Position numbers and translations under genes: made by a program
The notes under the pieces: generated by a model
What the model saw: the letters and a program-made list of their open reading frames with translations, nothing else
Told to the model about the DNA's origin: nothing
Database searches by the model: none
In this document: positions 20,701 through 30,412 of the stretch, piece after piece
Position numbering within the stretch: the first letter of the stretch is position 1
Layout: each line of letters begins with the position of its first letter
Assembly: GCA_035610835.1 (NCBI GenBank)
Contig: CM069454.1
Coordinates: 1,489,117-1,553,116, forward strand
Source: Ophiura sarsii
Lineage: Eukaryota; Echinodermata; Ophiuroidea; Amphilepidida; Ophiuridae
DNA: 64,000 nucleotides
Direction: 5' to 3'

Positions 20701-22821
20701 CTATTATTTCTGAACACTTCAAACAATGAGCTCGTGCAGTTACCATCATTAACTTCCCTTTCCAGCTTAGAAGCGCTTGATACAAGCGGAAATAAACTCT
20801 CCAACTTAGATCAAAATGTTTTAAAATATATAGCTGATCTAACAATTCTCTACATGCACCGCAATAGCTTGAATACGCTACCAATTGAAACCTTTGAATA
20901 TTTGGTTAAGTTGCAGTTACTTAATTTGGGCAGTAACCTTTTGCGTGATATAACACCAGGTTTGTTCCATAACCAGAAAGTACTCAGTACGCTAGTCTTA
21001 TCGAATAACCAATTGTCAACACTGCGCGTGGGTTCGTTTACTGGGTTGTTTAGTCTCAAAAACCTCGATATTGAAGAAAACAGAATCGTTCATTTACCAT
21101 TAAGGGTTTTTGACAACTGTCCACATCTTACAGTTATCAACATTTCCTACAACTCCATACAAAGTATAGATGGTAAAATGTTAACACTCAATTCTCTAGA
21201 TGTGATAGACCTTCGATACAACGAATTATTGTTAGTTACGAAATCATCTTTCACTGTCCTTAACACTTCTATGATATTAGTTGATGAAAGTGCAACTTGT
21301 TGTTTCGTGGAAAATACTAGATGCATTTCTCGAAAATCCCGGTCAGTGTATCTTACATGTCAACGTATGCTGGACGATTATTTCTTGCAGGGGTCTATGT
21401 GGTGTCTTGGTATATTTGCCATTTCATGCAATTGTTTGGTATTTTACTTGCGCTATCGTGAAAAGAAACGTACTGTACAATCATTACTTATTTTACATTT
21501 GTCCCTATCAGATTTTTTGATGGGTATTAACATGGTTATGTTGGCATCAGCGGATCAATATTATGCAGAGTTCTTTCCATCGTATATGGACATTTGGAGG
21601 AAAGGCCCTATGTGTAGAGTGGCCGGCACTCTCTCAATTCTGTCAAGTGAAGTATCGATTCTCATAGTCACTTTGATTACTATTGACCGGTTTCAAGGCG
21701 TAAAAAACCCTCTTGGTGTTGATCGTCTCAGACCCAGGTCGACGAAAATTATTTTGTTTTTTATCTGGACTATCGGAATAATATTAAGTGTGACACCAAT
21801 TGGATTGTCTGAAAGGTTTCCTGATGTTTTTCAGATCTCTGAAGTTTGCGTTGGTATTCCAATGGTTCGACGCCCAATTGTTACAACTAATACAAATGTT
21901 GTGGAAATATCTACTGATCGTGATACGATTTTATCATTTCAGAATGTGTTAGTAGGCGATGGAAGTATGAATGGGGGAGGCTTAGCGGGTGGAAGTATGA
22001 ATGGGGGAGGCTTAGCGGGTGGAAGTATGAATGGGGGAGGCTTAGCGGGTGGAAGCATAGGAAGTGGAGGCCTAGCGGGTGGAAGCATAGGAGATGGAGG
22101 CCTAGCGGGTGGAAGTATAGGAGGTGGAGGCTTAGCGGGTGGAAGCATAGGAGGTGGAGGCTTAGCGGGTGGAAGCATAGGAAGTGGAGGCCTAGCGGGT
22201 GGAAGTATAGGAGGTGGAGGCTTAGCGGGTGGAAGCATAGGAAGTGGAGGCCTAGCGGGTGGAAGTATAGGAGGTGGAGGGTTAGCGGATGGAGGTATAG
22301 GAGATAGCGGGTTAGCGGGTGAATGTTTGGGAGGTGGACGTTTTAGTGATGGAGGATTAGCTGATGGGTCGGGTGAAATACTAAGCTTAACGTTTTACGT
22401 TATTACGAAGCAAGTATTAACAAACATTAACCATTCTGTCTCAAAAATAATTGGAAGTCAACTAGCAACTTATTATTCCATGATTATTTTCATTGCGTTT
22501 AACCTTATTTGTTTCATTTTAATTGCATGTTTATACATTCGGATTTTTTTAACTGCAAAAGAATCTTCAATGCTAGCTGGATGCAAGAACGATCAAATAT
22601 TTGAAATACGCATGGCAGGCAAAATGTCTGTCATTGTATTTTCAAACTTTTGTTGCTGGGTACCGTTGTTAACAGTATGTATACTTGCCCAGTGTAATGT
22701 TTTTTCAGTCAATCCAGTTATGTATGCATGGACCGTTGCATTTGTGTTGCCAATTAATTCAGCACTCAATCCATTTCTTTATACTATTGTGTATTTGACT
22801 TCTGGAAAAGTAGACAGGTGA
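17779..22821 (+). CDS. leucine-rich-repeat G protein-coupled receptor, GRL101/type C LGR-like, ~38 LRRs
   Basis: Cell-surface receptor of 1680 residues; ligand unknown. I chose the ATG at 17779 because it has A at -3 and starts a good signal peptide (residues 1-26, hydrophobic core LLVCAILLCI), with an in-frame TAG 28 bp upstream. Residues 27-200 are Cys-containing and unrecognised. An LRR-N cap (CPEWCTC, 204-210) precedes ~38 LRRs of 24 residues (about 254-1162). A hinge has C1174-C1175. The seven-helix domain has N1218 in TM1, D1245 (LSLSDFLMG), C1279 in TM3 paired presumptively with C1357 (VCVGIPM), DRF 1303-1305 in place of DRY, CWVP 1626-1629 and NPFLY 1664-1668. The SDFLMG, ADQYY and SSEVS phrases are typical of type C LGRs (RXFP, GRL101). 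No LDLa module is present. The single uninterrupted 5-kb frame contrasts with multi-exon LGR genes. The tail after TM7 is only 12 residues and ends near a CAG/GTGAAC donor-like site, so a further exon is possible. Confidence 0.93.
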   Translation: MNIKMMSIMLLVCAILLCIHHVTVLGDNPQLICDTNSINITTDVTTITANIVGNEIIDVVQNSRVNGTDKVTTVAREKISCSTDVYFREVNCIVLEIPRNNDTLSYLYVESVDNSDFCHRKYIYFFTDEDHCIVYLPYDVYRFHFRNIHVNLKMYGLYLNDSQCSDNISLYEHNSLPRCNAYHYTGVVGAHNSYLNSIKPSVYCPEWCTCTLGFRELTKICNKDADVILIVYDLNIKALGFNDQGLTNITSTCFRHLDWLTFLTLRFNRLARLPRDVFAAMVHLTTLFLSHNEFTTLPAGVFATLDKLQTLTLQSNLLGPLPAGIFDSLIELFWLDLSVNRISSLPDGIFDRQVKLREMKFTGDGEIVLDTGVLDNVVELYSLSIHRTRLKSESVGVFHSLINLRTLDLRYNDMNEMPKGIFDGFVRLKQLDLSDSGLVQLPSGVFKTLDQLESLNILFNSLTTLHKSAFEGLTGLKRLNMMFNTLNSLPKGIFDIFTILENLNLEGNQLMSIPTGVFLTMHNMVSLNLQYNQIVSLYNGTFDGLVQLEQLWIDNNNLTLLSPGVFDTLHKLISLYLNFNRLLSLPQGLFDSLLQLRTLGLNNNQITSLPPGIFDTLVALTVLTLDSNFLSVLPLNVFSRTTRVFILELSHNNISSLASGEFLGMGGLYTLVLSENQLTTLPLDIFHNLVKLTQLYLNNNKLISLPNGTFHGLALLKHVQLGNNNLMALPNEAFDSCPYLNTITLTGNQLTALPSRLFTKLRHLIELDLSDNDITSIHTRMFGVSILETLFLYRNNLTVLPPGVFDLLVQLLHLDVSKNYLASLNRSIFNFTVRLRSINLGYNLLRSLPDSLFDTVITLKKLSLNDNQLTALQIDMFKMSNILRTLNVQNNDLLHLPKMYSSLLTLNLGNNGLSPLSENAFNSFTELFELHLNSNHLSTFPPHILENLTWLKYLDISSNNITELPTDMFQTLFKLLFLNTSNNELVQLPSLTSLSSLEALDTSGNKLSNLDQNVLKYIADLTILYMHRNSLNTLPIETFEYLVKLQLLNLGSNLLRDITPGLFHNQKVLSTLVLSNNQLSTLRVGSFTGLFSLKNLDIEENRIVHLPLRVFDNCPHLTVINISYNSIQSIDGKMLTLNSLDVIDLRYNELLLVTKSSFTVLNTSMILVDESATCCFVENTRCISRKSRSVYLTCQRMLDDYFLQGSMWCLGIFAISCNCLVFYLRYREKKRTVQSLLILHLSLSDFLMGINMVMLASADQYYAEFFPSYMDIWRKGPMCRVAGTLSILSSEVSILIVTLITIDRFQGVKNPLGVDRLRPRSTKIILFFIWTIGIILSVTPIGLSERFPDVFQISEVCVGIPMVRRPIVTTNTNVVEISTDRDTILSFQNVLVGDGSMNGGGLAGGSMNGGGLAGGSMNGGGLAGGSIGSGGLAGGSIGDGGLAGGSIGGGGLAGGSIGGGGLAGGSIGSGGLAGGSIGGGGLAGGSIGSGGLAGGSIGGGGLADGGIGDSGLAGECLGGGRFSDGGLADGSGEILSLTFYVITKQVLTNINHSVSKIIGSQLATYYSMIIFIAFNLICFILIACLYIRIFLTAKESSMLAGCKNDQIFEIRMAGKMSVIVFSNFCCWVPLLTVCILAQCNVFSVNPVMYAWTVAFVLPINSALNPFLYTIVYLTSGKVDR
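21955..22374 (+). repeat. 30-bp coding minisatellite in extracellular loop 2 of the LRR-GPCR
   Basis: About 13 units encode ten-residue repeats of the type GGSIGGGGLA. The first three carry MN (GGSMNGGGLA). Later ones alternate IGS, IGD and IGG, and the last three decay (DGGIGDSGLA, then GECLGGGRFS). The block covers residues ~1393-1532 between the loop-2 cysteine and TM5. It stays in frame and has no stop. Adjacent units differ by single codons and some are identical, which suggests slippage or unequal exchange. The alternative is a retained intron, but no good GT/AG pair bounds it precisely. Confidence 0.9.
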
Positions 22822-22940
22822 ACCAACCTGTAGACAACTAAACCACAATCAGAAACATGAATCTTTCCTATCAGCAATATGTCATCATTCTATAAAGGCT
22901 ATGATACAATGATAGGCCAGATGTTAGTGAATTTTTACTA
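22822..22940. other. 3' flank of the receptor gene
   Basis: No AATAAA signal is seen in the first ~100 bp after the stop. The next sequence is a transposon terminus, so the 3' UTR is short, spliced away, or runs into the element. Confidence 0.4.
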
Positions 22941-23510
22941 TACAGGGTGAGTCAAAAAGACTGCAATAGTGGAAAGTATCCATTTTTTTTTCAAAACCAA
23001 AATGAATTTTAAAACTTTTTAAACGTTGCAAGAATGATGTACTTAATCCTAACTTTGTGTGAAAAAATGAAGTCGATTGCATTTTTCGTTTGTCTTTGGT
23101 GACTCTCTTTGCTGCACAACCAAATTTACCTGTTTGTCCACGAGCACAGTGATTTTCATTTGAAATGGCACTCATATTTGAATATCCCGCCAACAAAAAT
23201 TGGAAAATATCAGTTTTTTATTAACATTTAGAACATTATAGGCTTTCATAGCATGGGTATGATTATAAATGATTATGCTAACTCACATGTAAACAAGAAA
23301 GGATGCATCAAATTCCAATAACATCACAAATGAACTCAAGTTTCCAAATTTGAATGAGAGACACATTTTGCGATTTGATGCATATTTTGGGTATCTCGTG
23401 GACAAACGTGTGAAATGGGTGCACTTGTCAAAAGGTTAACCAAAGGCAAACTGAAAATGTAATCGACTTCATTTTTTCACACAAAGCTAGGATTAATTAC
23501 CTTAGAAAAT
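22941..23510. mobile_element. mariner-like end plus internal inverted repeat
   Basis: Starts TACAGGGTGAGTCAAAAAG after a TA, a common mariner-type terminus also seen at 50643. Arms of ~62 bp at 23039-23100 and 23439-23500 (around AATGAAGTCGATTGCATTTT) are inverted copies. No mirror-image outer terminus is found on the right, so the element is truncated or rearranged. Confidence 0.65.
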
Positions 23511-23644
23511 AACTAATACAATAGTTATAATATGCATATGGAAATATATGTATTGATTTTAGTTCAATTTACATTGATGCTTGTACAAATAATAACCTTC
23601 AAGGCATTAATGCGTATGAGCCATTTTTACTTGTTATGCGATGC
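23511..23644. other. no gene recognised
   Basis: AT-rich transition between the mariner-like remnant and the 49-bp satellite. Confidence 0.4.
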
Positions 23645-26062
23645 TTAATAGTAACGTTACATCATAGTTTAACGTGATGTTATAAAATAACTCGATGTAA
23701 TAAAATTAAATACCAAATCGTGGTGGAATATCATAAATTGATGTATCAACGTTAAACCACAGTTAATCTTGATGTAATGTGATAACTTGATATATTAACG
23801 TTAACTCATAGTTAATCTTGATGTAATGTAATAACTTGATATATTAACGTTAACTCATAGTTAATCGTGATGTAATGTAATAACTTGATATATTAACGTT
23901 AACTCATAGTTAATCGTGATGTAATGTAATAACTTGATATATTAACGTTAACTCATAGTTGTTCGTGATGTAATGTAATAACTTGATATATTAACGTTAA
24001 CTCATAGTTAATCGTGATGTAATGTAATAACTTGATATATTAACGTTAACTCATAGTTAATCGTGATGTAATGTAATAACTTGATATATTAACGTTAACT
24101 CATAGTTATTCGTGATGTAATGTAATAACTTGATATATTAATGTTAAATCATAGTTTATCATTATATAATGTAATACATTGATGTATCAACGTTAAATCC
24201 CAGTCAATCGTGATGTAATGTAATAACTTGTTAAATCATAGTTTATCGTTATTTAAAATAATGACTTGATATATTAACGTTAAATCATAGTTTATCGTTA
24301 TATAATGTAATAAATTGACATATCAACATTAAACCTCAGTCAATCGTGATGTAATGTAATAACTTGACATATTAACCTTAAACGACAGCTTATCGTAATG
24401 TAATGTAATAACTTGATATATTAACGTTAAACCATAGTTAATCGTGATGTAATGTAATAACTTGATATATTAACGTTAACTCATAGTTAATTGTGATGTA
24501 ATGTAATAACTTCATATATTAATGTTAAATCATAGTTTATCGTTATATAATGTAATACATTGATGTATCAACGTTAAATCCCAGTCAATCGTGATGTAAT
24601 GTAATAACTTGATATATTACGTTAAATCATAGTTTATCATTATCTAAAATAATGACTTGATATATTAACGTTAAATCATAGTTTATCATTATCTAAAATA
24701 ATGACTTGATATATTAACGTTAAATCATAGTTTATCATTATATAATGTAATAAATTGACATATCAACATTAAACCTTAGTCAATCGTGGTGTAATTTAAT
24801 AACTCGACATATTAACGTTAAACGACAGTTTATCGTAATGTAATGTAATAACTTGATATATTAACGTTAAATCATAGTTTATCGTTATATAATGTAATAC
24901 ATTGATGTATTAACGTTAAATCCCAGTCAATCGTGATGTAATGTAATAACTTGATATATTAACGTTAAAGCATAGTTTATCGTTATATAATGTAATACAT
25001 TGACATATCAACATCAAACCTCAGTCAATCGTGATGTAATGTAATGACTCGACATATTAACGTTAGACGACAGCTTGTCGTAATGTAATGTAATAACTTG
25101 ATATATTAACGTTAAACCATAGTTAATCGTGATGTAATGTAATAACTAGATATATTAATGTTAAATCATAGTTTATCGTTATATAATGCAATACATTGAT
25201 GTATTAACGTTAAATCCCAGTCAATCGTGATGTAATGTAATAACTTGATATATTAACGTTAAATCATAGTTTATCATTATCTAAAATAATGACTTAATAT
25301 TAACGTTAAATCATAGTTTATCGTTATATAATGTAATAAATTGACATATCAACATTAAACCTTAGTCAACGTGATGTAATGTAATAACTCGACATATTAA
25401 CGTTAAACGACAGCTTATCGTAATGTAATGTAATAACTTGATATATTAACGTTAAACCATAGTTAATCGTGATGTAATGTAATAACTAGATATATTAATG
25501 TTAAATCATAGTTTATCGTTATATAATGTTATAAATTGATGTATCAACGTTAAATCTCAGTCAATCGTGATGTAATGTAATAACTTGATATAGTAACGTC
25601 AAACGACACCTTATCGTAATCTAATGTAATAACATAATTTGTTAACGTTAAATCCTAGTTTATTGTTATCTAATATAATGATTTGATATATTAACGCTTA
25701 ATCATAGTTTATCAATATATAATGTAATCAATTGATGTATCAACGTTAAACTTCAGTAAATCTTCCTTTAATGTTATAACTCGATATATTAACGTTGAAC
25801 GACAGCTTATCGTGATGTAATGTAATAACTTGATATATTAACGTTAACTCATAGTTATAATCGTGATGTAATGTAAACACTTGATATATTAACGTTGAAT
25901 CATAGTGTATCGTTATATAATGTAATACATTTATGTATCAACGTTAAACCTCAGTCATTCGTGATGTAATGTAATAACTTGATATATTAACGTTAAATCA
26001 TAGTTTATCATTATCTAAAATAATGACTTGATATATTAACGTTAAATTATAGTTTATCGTTA
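23645..26062. repeat. 49-bp satellite, main block
   Basis: Consensus phrases AACTTGATATATTAACGTTA and CATAGTT(A/T)ATCGTGATGTAA repeat every 49 bp, measured at 23833 and 23882. Some units have TTATATAATG or ATCTAAAATAATG variants that recur every third or fourth unit, hinting at a higher-order pattern. Each unit carries the palindrome TTAACGTTAA. About 49 units. Confidence 0.95.
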
Positions 26063-27296
26063 TAAACTGCTCACAAAAAGTTAGGAATATTTTTTTAATC
26101 AAGAATATTTTTTATTATTTATTACCCTCTTTGTATATGTTATATATCAATGGAAAGCTAATGTGTTCTTTGAAATTTTACCACATTTGCAATGATTACA
26201 TGTTGCTGAACTTGGCCACATGAATAAGAATGAGGCAAAGCCACAAATCAAATGTGCCAAAATTACCGTTATCTGTGCTAAACAGTCAATAGGTAATGAT
26301 CAATAATCAAACCGGGCATGCTTGAAAACCATGAATGGTTTACAGATTTGCACCAGTGAGCACAACTCACACACTCTTTAGAAACCTATTGTTTGGGTAT
26401 TTGCAAGACTGGGTTAACACACAGGTGGTTAACAATGACTCCAGGTGGAAGGTAATGAAGGTAAGTGATGAAAAGTTTAGGCCTACAACTTGTAAATTTT
26501 CCTTAGACACGGTACACGTTTTGCAGTTTCAATATGCCGCGTTTAACAGATTTGGAGAGAGCCCGTGCCATTGGTCAACTTTAAGCTGGGGTACCTCAAC
26601 AGCAAGTTGCAACTGGTTTTGGAGTCAGAAAAAGCTCCATCTCTAAATTAAAGGCAACAGGTCCCCTGGAGGACCGGTATCTTAGAAATCGCCGTCTTTC
26701 TGCAAGGATTCTGCAAGACAGGTTTCGTGGACGTTATTGGAAAGATGTTTTGTCTAGACAATCAGAAATCGGTTGCATGCAGTCAATCTACGGGCACGGA
26801 TGGCAGCTCGAAAGCTCGCTATGACAGCCCTGCATCGCGTCCATTGACTACGTTGTAGCCGCCAACATCATCCGTGGAACTTAGGAGATTGGAGAAACGT
26901 TGTTTTCTCAGATGAATCCCGCTTTTGTTTGCACGATTTGGATGGCCGGGTTACAGTTTGGAGGAGACGTGGGGGAACGGTTTGCTGATTGCTGCATTGA
27001 TAGAGTCCCATCATTTGGAGGTGGAAGCGTGATGGTGTGAGGAGGCATATCCATGTTTGGGAAAACAAGACTTGTGGTCGTCGCTGGAAACCTGAACGGT
27101 ACAGAGACGATATCCCATACCTGCAGACTCTAGGATTCAATGCCATCTTTCAAGATGACAACGCTCGCCCCCATCGATGGAATGGCCCGATAACAGTCCA
27201 GACCTGAATCCCCTAGAACATCTGTGGGACCAACTTGGCCGCGCTGTCGAACCTCCAACGCATCAACTGTGGCTGACCTAACCAGGTACCTTATTA
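26063..27296 (+). mobile_element. Tc1-like transposon inserted in the 49-bp satellite
   Basis: Begins TAAACTGCTCACAAAAAGTT, a Tc1-type terminus also found at both ends of 49131-49600. It carries a decayed transposase (26533-27285). The right terminus is missing: the element runs into a tRNA-like inverted-repeat element at 27297. The satellite resumes at about 28340. Confidence 0.85.
26533..27285 (+). pseudogene. Tc1-like transposase pseudogene (DDE superfamily)
   Basis: The N-terminal helix-turn-helix part reads PRLTDLERARAIGQL, an in-frame TAA, then AGVPQQQVATGFGVRKSSI. Later fragments in shifting frames retain VVFSDESRFCL (first catalytic Asp), GGGSVMV followed by a stop and GGI, DDNARPH (second Asp) and SPDLNPLEHLWDQLG (catalytic Glu). 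About 750 bp remain against ~1 kb for an intact gene, with a deletion after the DNA-binding region. All three catalytic motifs are recognisable but lie in different frames, so the gene is dead. Confidence 0.9.
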
Positions 27297-27570
27297 AACC
27301 CTAACTCGAGATCACCACACGGCAACAGATTTGTTTTCCGACACCCAAAATTCACCAGAAAGGTCACCCCGACCCCGGGATTTGAACCACGGACCTCCAG
27401 CACCCCAACCCAGATCCTAGCCACTACACCACCGCTGCCAGCCGACACTAGGCGAGTATATTCGCCTCGTTATATAGCCTTGCTCCGTTTTGTACCCCAA
27501 AAACCTGCACGCCGGGTTATAAAAACATTTTCTCCGCACAGTTGCCGTGTGGTGTAGTAGAGTTAGGGTT
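27297..27570 (-). mobile_element. tRNA-Glu-like element with terminal inverted repeats, copy 1
   Basis: Ends are AACCCTAACTCGAGATCACC and, on the other strand, AACCCTAACTCTACTACACC, both continuing to ACACGGCAAC. Inside, on the reverse strand, a tRNA-Glu-like A box (TAGTGGCTAGGATCTGGG) and a B box (GGTTCAAATCC) are spaced as in tRNA. It sits directly against the Tc1 remnant. Confidence 0.8.
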
Positions 27571-27635
27571 ATCTACATGTATGATTAAAATTACAAAATT
27601 ATGGAATGAAAAAAAAAAAAAAAAAATTGCTGTAT

Positions 27636-27886
27636 AACCCTAACTCGAGATCACCACACGGCAACAGATTTATTTTCCGACACCCAAAATTCATCAGAAA
27701 GGTCACCCCGACCACCGGGATTTGAACCACAGACCCCAAGCACCCCAACCCAGATCCTAGCCACTATACCACCGCTGCCAGTCGACACTCGGCGAGTATA
27801 TTCGCCTCGTTATTTAGCCTGGGTCCGTTTTGTACCCCCAAAACCTGCACGCCGGGTTATAACAACATTTTATCCGCACAGTTGCC
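27636..27886 (-). mobile_element. tRNA-Glu-like inverted-repeat element, copy 2 (truncated)
   Basis: Same family as 27297-27570 and in the same orientation. It lacks the final ~20 bp, breaking off at GCACAGTTGCC. A 17-nt A run (27609-27625) lies between the two copies. Confidence 0.8.
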
Positions 27887-27942
27887 AGACAAGAAAGTGC
27901 CAGGCTGTCATCAACGCCTTCGGATTTCCACTCGTTATTTAA

Positions 27943-28027
27943 TTGAAAATATTGACCAAAAAGTGCCAAAAATGAGATTTTTGAGATAAAAAACATTTTG
28001 TTGGCACTTTTTGGTCAATATTTTCAA
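27943..28027. repeat. 27-bp perfect inverted repeat, 31-nt loop
   Basis: Arms 27943-27969 and 28001-28027 contain ATTGACCAAAAAGTGCCAA and its exact complement. The same TGGCACTTTTTGGTCAATA phrase occurs near 40280 inside a TTAA element, suggesting both derive from related elements. Confidence 0.85.
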
Positions 28028-28339
28028 AACAAACAAATTTTAAGCCAAAAAAAAAAATTCGCTCCTAGATAATTGACTTTAGATGATTTTGGTGAAATTT
28101 TGGAATTTTTAATCATAAACTGATATTGTTAGGTTGTCTGAAAATTGTTGGCGCCAAAAAGGTGATTTTTGTGCAAAAAATGTAAAAATCACTAATTTTA
28201 GTAAAATTTGATACCAAAAATGGATTCTCTGACTCATTTCATTACCAAAAATGTATACTTTTATTACATCACATTTATAATTTAAAAGTTACAGTGCTTG
28301 ATAAATTTGGCGCTAAACAGGGTTGACACCAACCTTAAA
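28028..28339. other. AT-rich remnant between element and satellite
   Basis: Contains repeated TTTGGCGC-like and ACCAAAAATG phrases. No gene is seen. Probably the remainder of the element that carries the 27-bp inverted repeat. Confidence 0.4.
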
Positions 28340-28830
28340 CCATAGTCAATCGTGTTGATATGTAATAACTAGATATATTAATGTTAACTCATAGTTAATC
28401 GTAATGTAATGTAAACACTTGACATATTAACGTTAAATCATAGTTTATCGTTATATAATGTAATAAATTGATGTATCAACGTTAAACCTCAGTCAATCGT
28501 GATGTAATAATAAATTCGATATATTAACGTTGATCGACAGCTTATCGTGATGTAATGTAATAACTTGATATCCTAGTTTATCGTTATCTAATATAATGAC
28601 TTAATATATTAACGTTAAATCATAGTTTATTATTATATAATGTAATCAATTGACGTATCAACGTTAAACCTCAGTCAATCGTGATGTAATGTAATAACTC
28701 GATATATTAACGTTGATCGACAGCTTATCGTGATGTAATGTAATAACTTGATATATTAACGTTAAATCACAGTTGATCGTTATATAATATAATGACTTGA
28801 TATATTAACGTTAACTAATAGTTTAATATG
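28340..28830. repeat. 49-bp satellite, block 2
   Basis: Resumes the same unit (TATATTAACGTTAAATCATA) after the 2.3-kb transposon-rich insertion. About ten diverged units. Confidence 0.9.
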
Positions 28831-29116
28831 CATGTATAACTTTTTAAATTGATATTAACTATGGGGCTAATTGATAACGTTATACTATCTTAATGCCACT
28901 GTTTCAACGAGGTTATTTTGTGATTTTCTCATACCACTTTCAAGTAATGTGTCACTTGGAGTTACAATTCTGAATGAGAGTTTGATTCTATAGTTGAGTG
29001 TCCATGCGCCATGCAGCTTCATTGAACAGAGTGGATTGTTGCATGCTGCATGTTTTAAATTGGTTAGTGCTAAATATAAAGCAACAAAGGCTGATGCAAC
29101 AATGTTTGGATTCAAT
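28831..29116. other. no gene recognised
   Basis: A unique-looking AT-rich sequence. The longest frame (minus strand, 28885-29115, 76 codons) has no family resemblance. Confidence 0.4.
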
Positions 29117-30412
29117 GTGGTAGTCTACATGGACTAGTCACCTGGTGGTAGTCTACATGGACTAGTCACCTGGTGGTAGTCTACATGAACTAGTCACCTG
29201 GTGGTAGTCTACATGGACTATTCACCTGGTGGTAGTCTACATGGACTAGTCACCTGGTGGTAGTCTACATGGACTAGTCACCTGGTGGTACTCTACATGG
29301 ACTAGTCACCTGGTGGTAGTCTACATGGACTAGTCACCTGGTGGTAGTCTACATGGACTAGTCACCTGGTGGTAGTCTACATGGACTAGTCATCTGGTGG
29401 TAGTCTACATGGACGAGTCACCTGATGGTAGTTTACATGGACGAGTCACCTGGTGGTAGTCTACATGGACTAGTCACCTGGTGGTAGTCTGCATGGACTA
29501 GTCACCTGGTGGTAGTGTACATGGACTAGTCACCTGGTGGTAGTCTACATGGACTAGTCACCTGGTGGTAGTCTACATGGACTAGTCACCTGGTGGTAGT
29601 CTACATGGACTATTCACCTGGTGGTAGTCTACATGGACTAGTCACCTGGTGGTAGTCTACATGGACTAGTCACCTGGTGGTACTCTACATGGACTAGTCA
29701 CCTGGTGGTAGTCTACATGGACTAGTCACCTGGTGGTAGTCTACATGGACTAGTCACCTGGTGGTAGTCTACATGGACTAGTCATCTGGTGGTAGTCTAC
29801 ATGGACGAGTCACCTGATGGTAGTTTACATGGACGAGTCACCTGGTGGTAGTCTACATGGACTAGTCACCTGGTGGTAGTCTGCATGGACTAGTCACCTG
29901 GTGGTAGTGTACATGGACTAGTCACCTGGTGGTAGTCTACATGGACTAGTCACCTGGTGGTAGTCTACATGGACTAGTCACCTGGTGGTAGTCTACATGG
30001 ACTAGTCACCTGGTGGTAGTCTACATGGACTAGTCACCTGGTGGTAGTCTACATGGACTAGTCACCTGGTGGTAGTCTACATGGACTAGTCACCTGGTGG
30101 TAGTCTACATGGACTAGTACCTGGTGGTAGTCTACATGGACTAGTCACCTGGTGGTAGTCTACATGGACTAGTCACCTGGTGGTAGTCTACATGGACTAG
30201 TCACCTGGTGGTAGTCTACATGGACTAGTCACCTGGTGGTAGTCTACATGGACTAGTCACCTGGTGGTAGTCTACATGGACTAGTCACCTGGTGGTAGTC
30301 TACATGGACTAGTCACCTGGTGGTAGTCTACATGGACTAGTCACCTGTTGGTAGTCTACATGGACTAGTCACCTGTTGGTAATCTACATGGACTATTCAC
30401 CTGGTTTGCAAA
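29117..30412. repeat. 28-bp minisatellite, ~46 units
   Basis: Unit GGTAGTCTACATGGACTAGT followed by CACCTGGT repeats every 28 bp (for example 29121 and 29149). Variants recur 392 bp (14 units) apart: ACTATTCACC at 29215/29607, GGTACTCTACATGG at 29287/29679, and GTAGTGTACATGG at 29512/29904. This gives a 14-unit higher-order repeat. The last units are degenerate and drop one base near 30118. Confidence 0.95.

Noticed and set aside
21939..22238. Minus-strand Pro-rich frame over the Gly-rich minisatellite
   Set aside because: It is the shadow of the receptor's coding repeat and starts and stops with it.
29117..30412. A CRISPR array, because of the regular 28-bp spacing
   Set aside because: The repeats abut directly without spacers, and the genome context is eukaryotic. 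It is a minisatellite.
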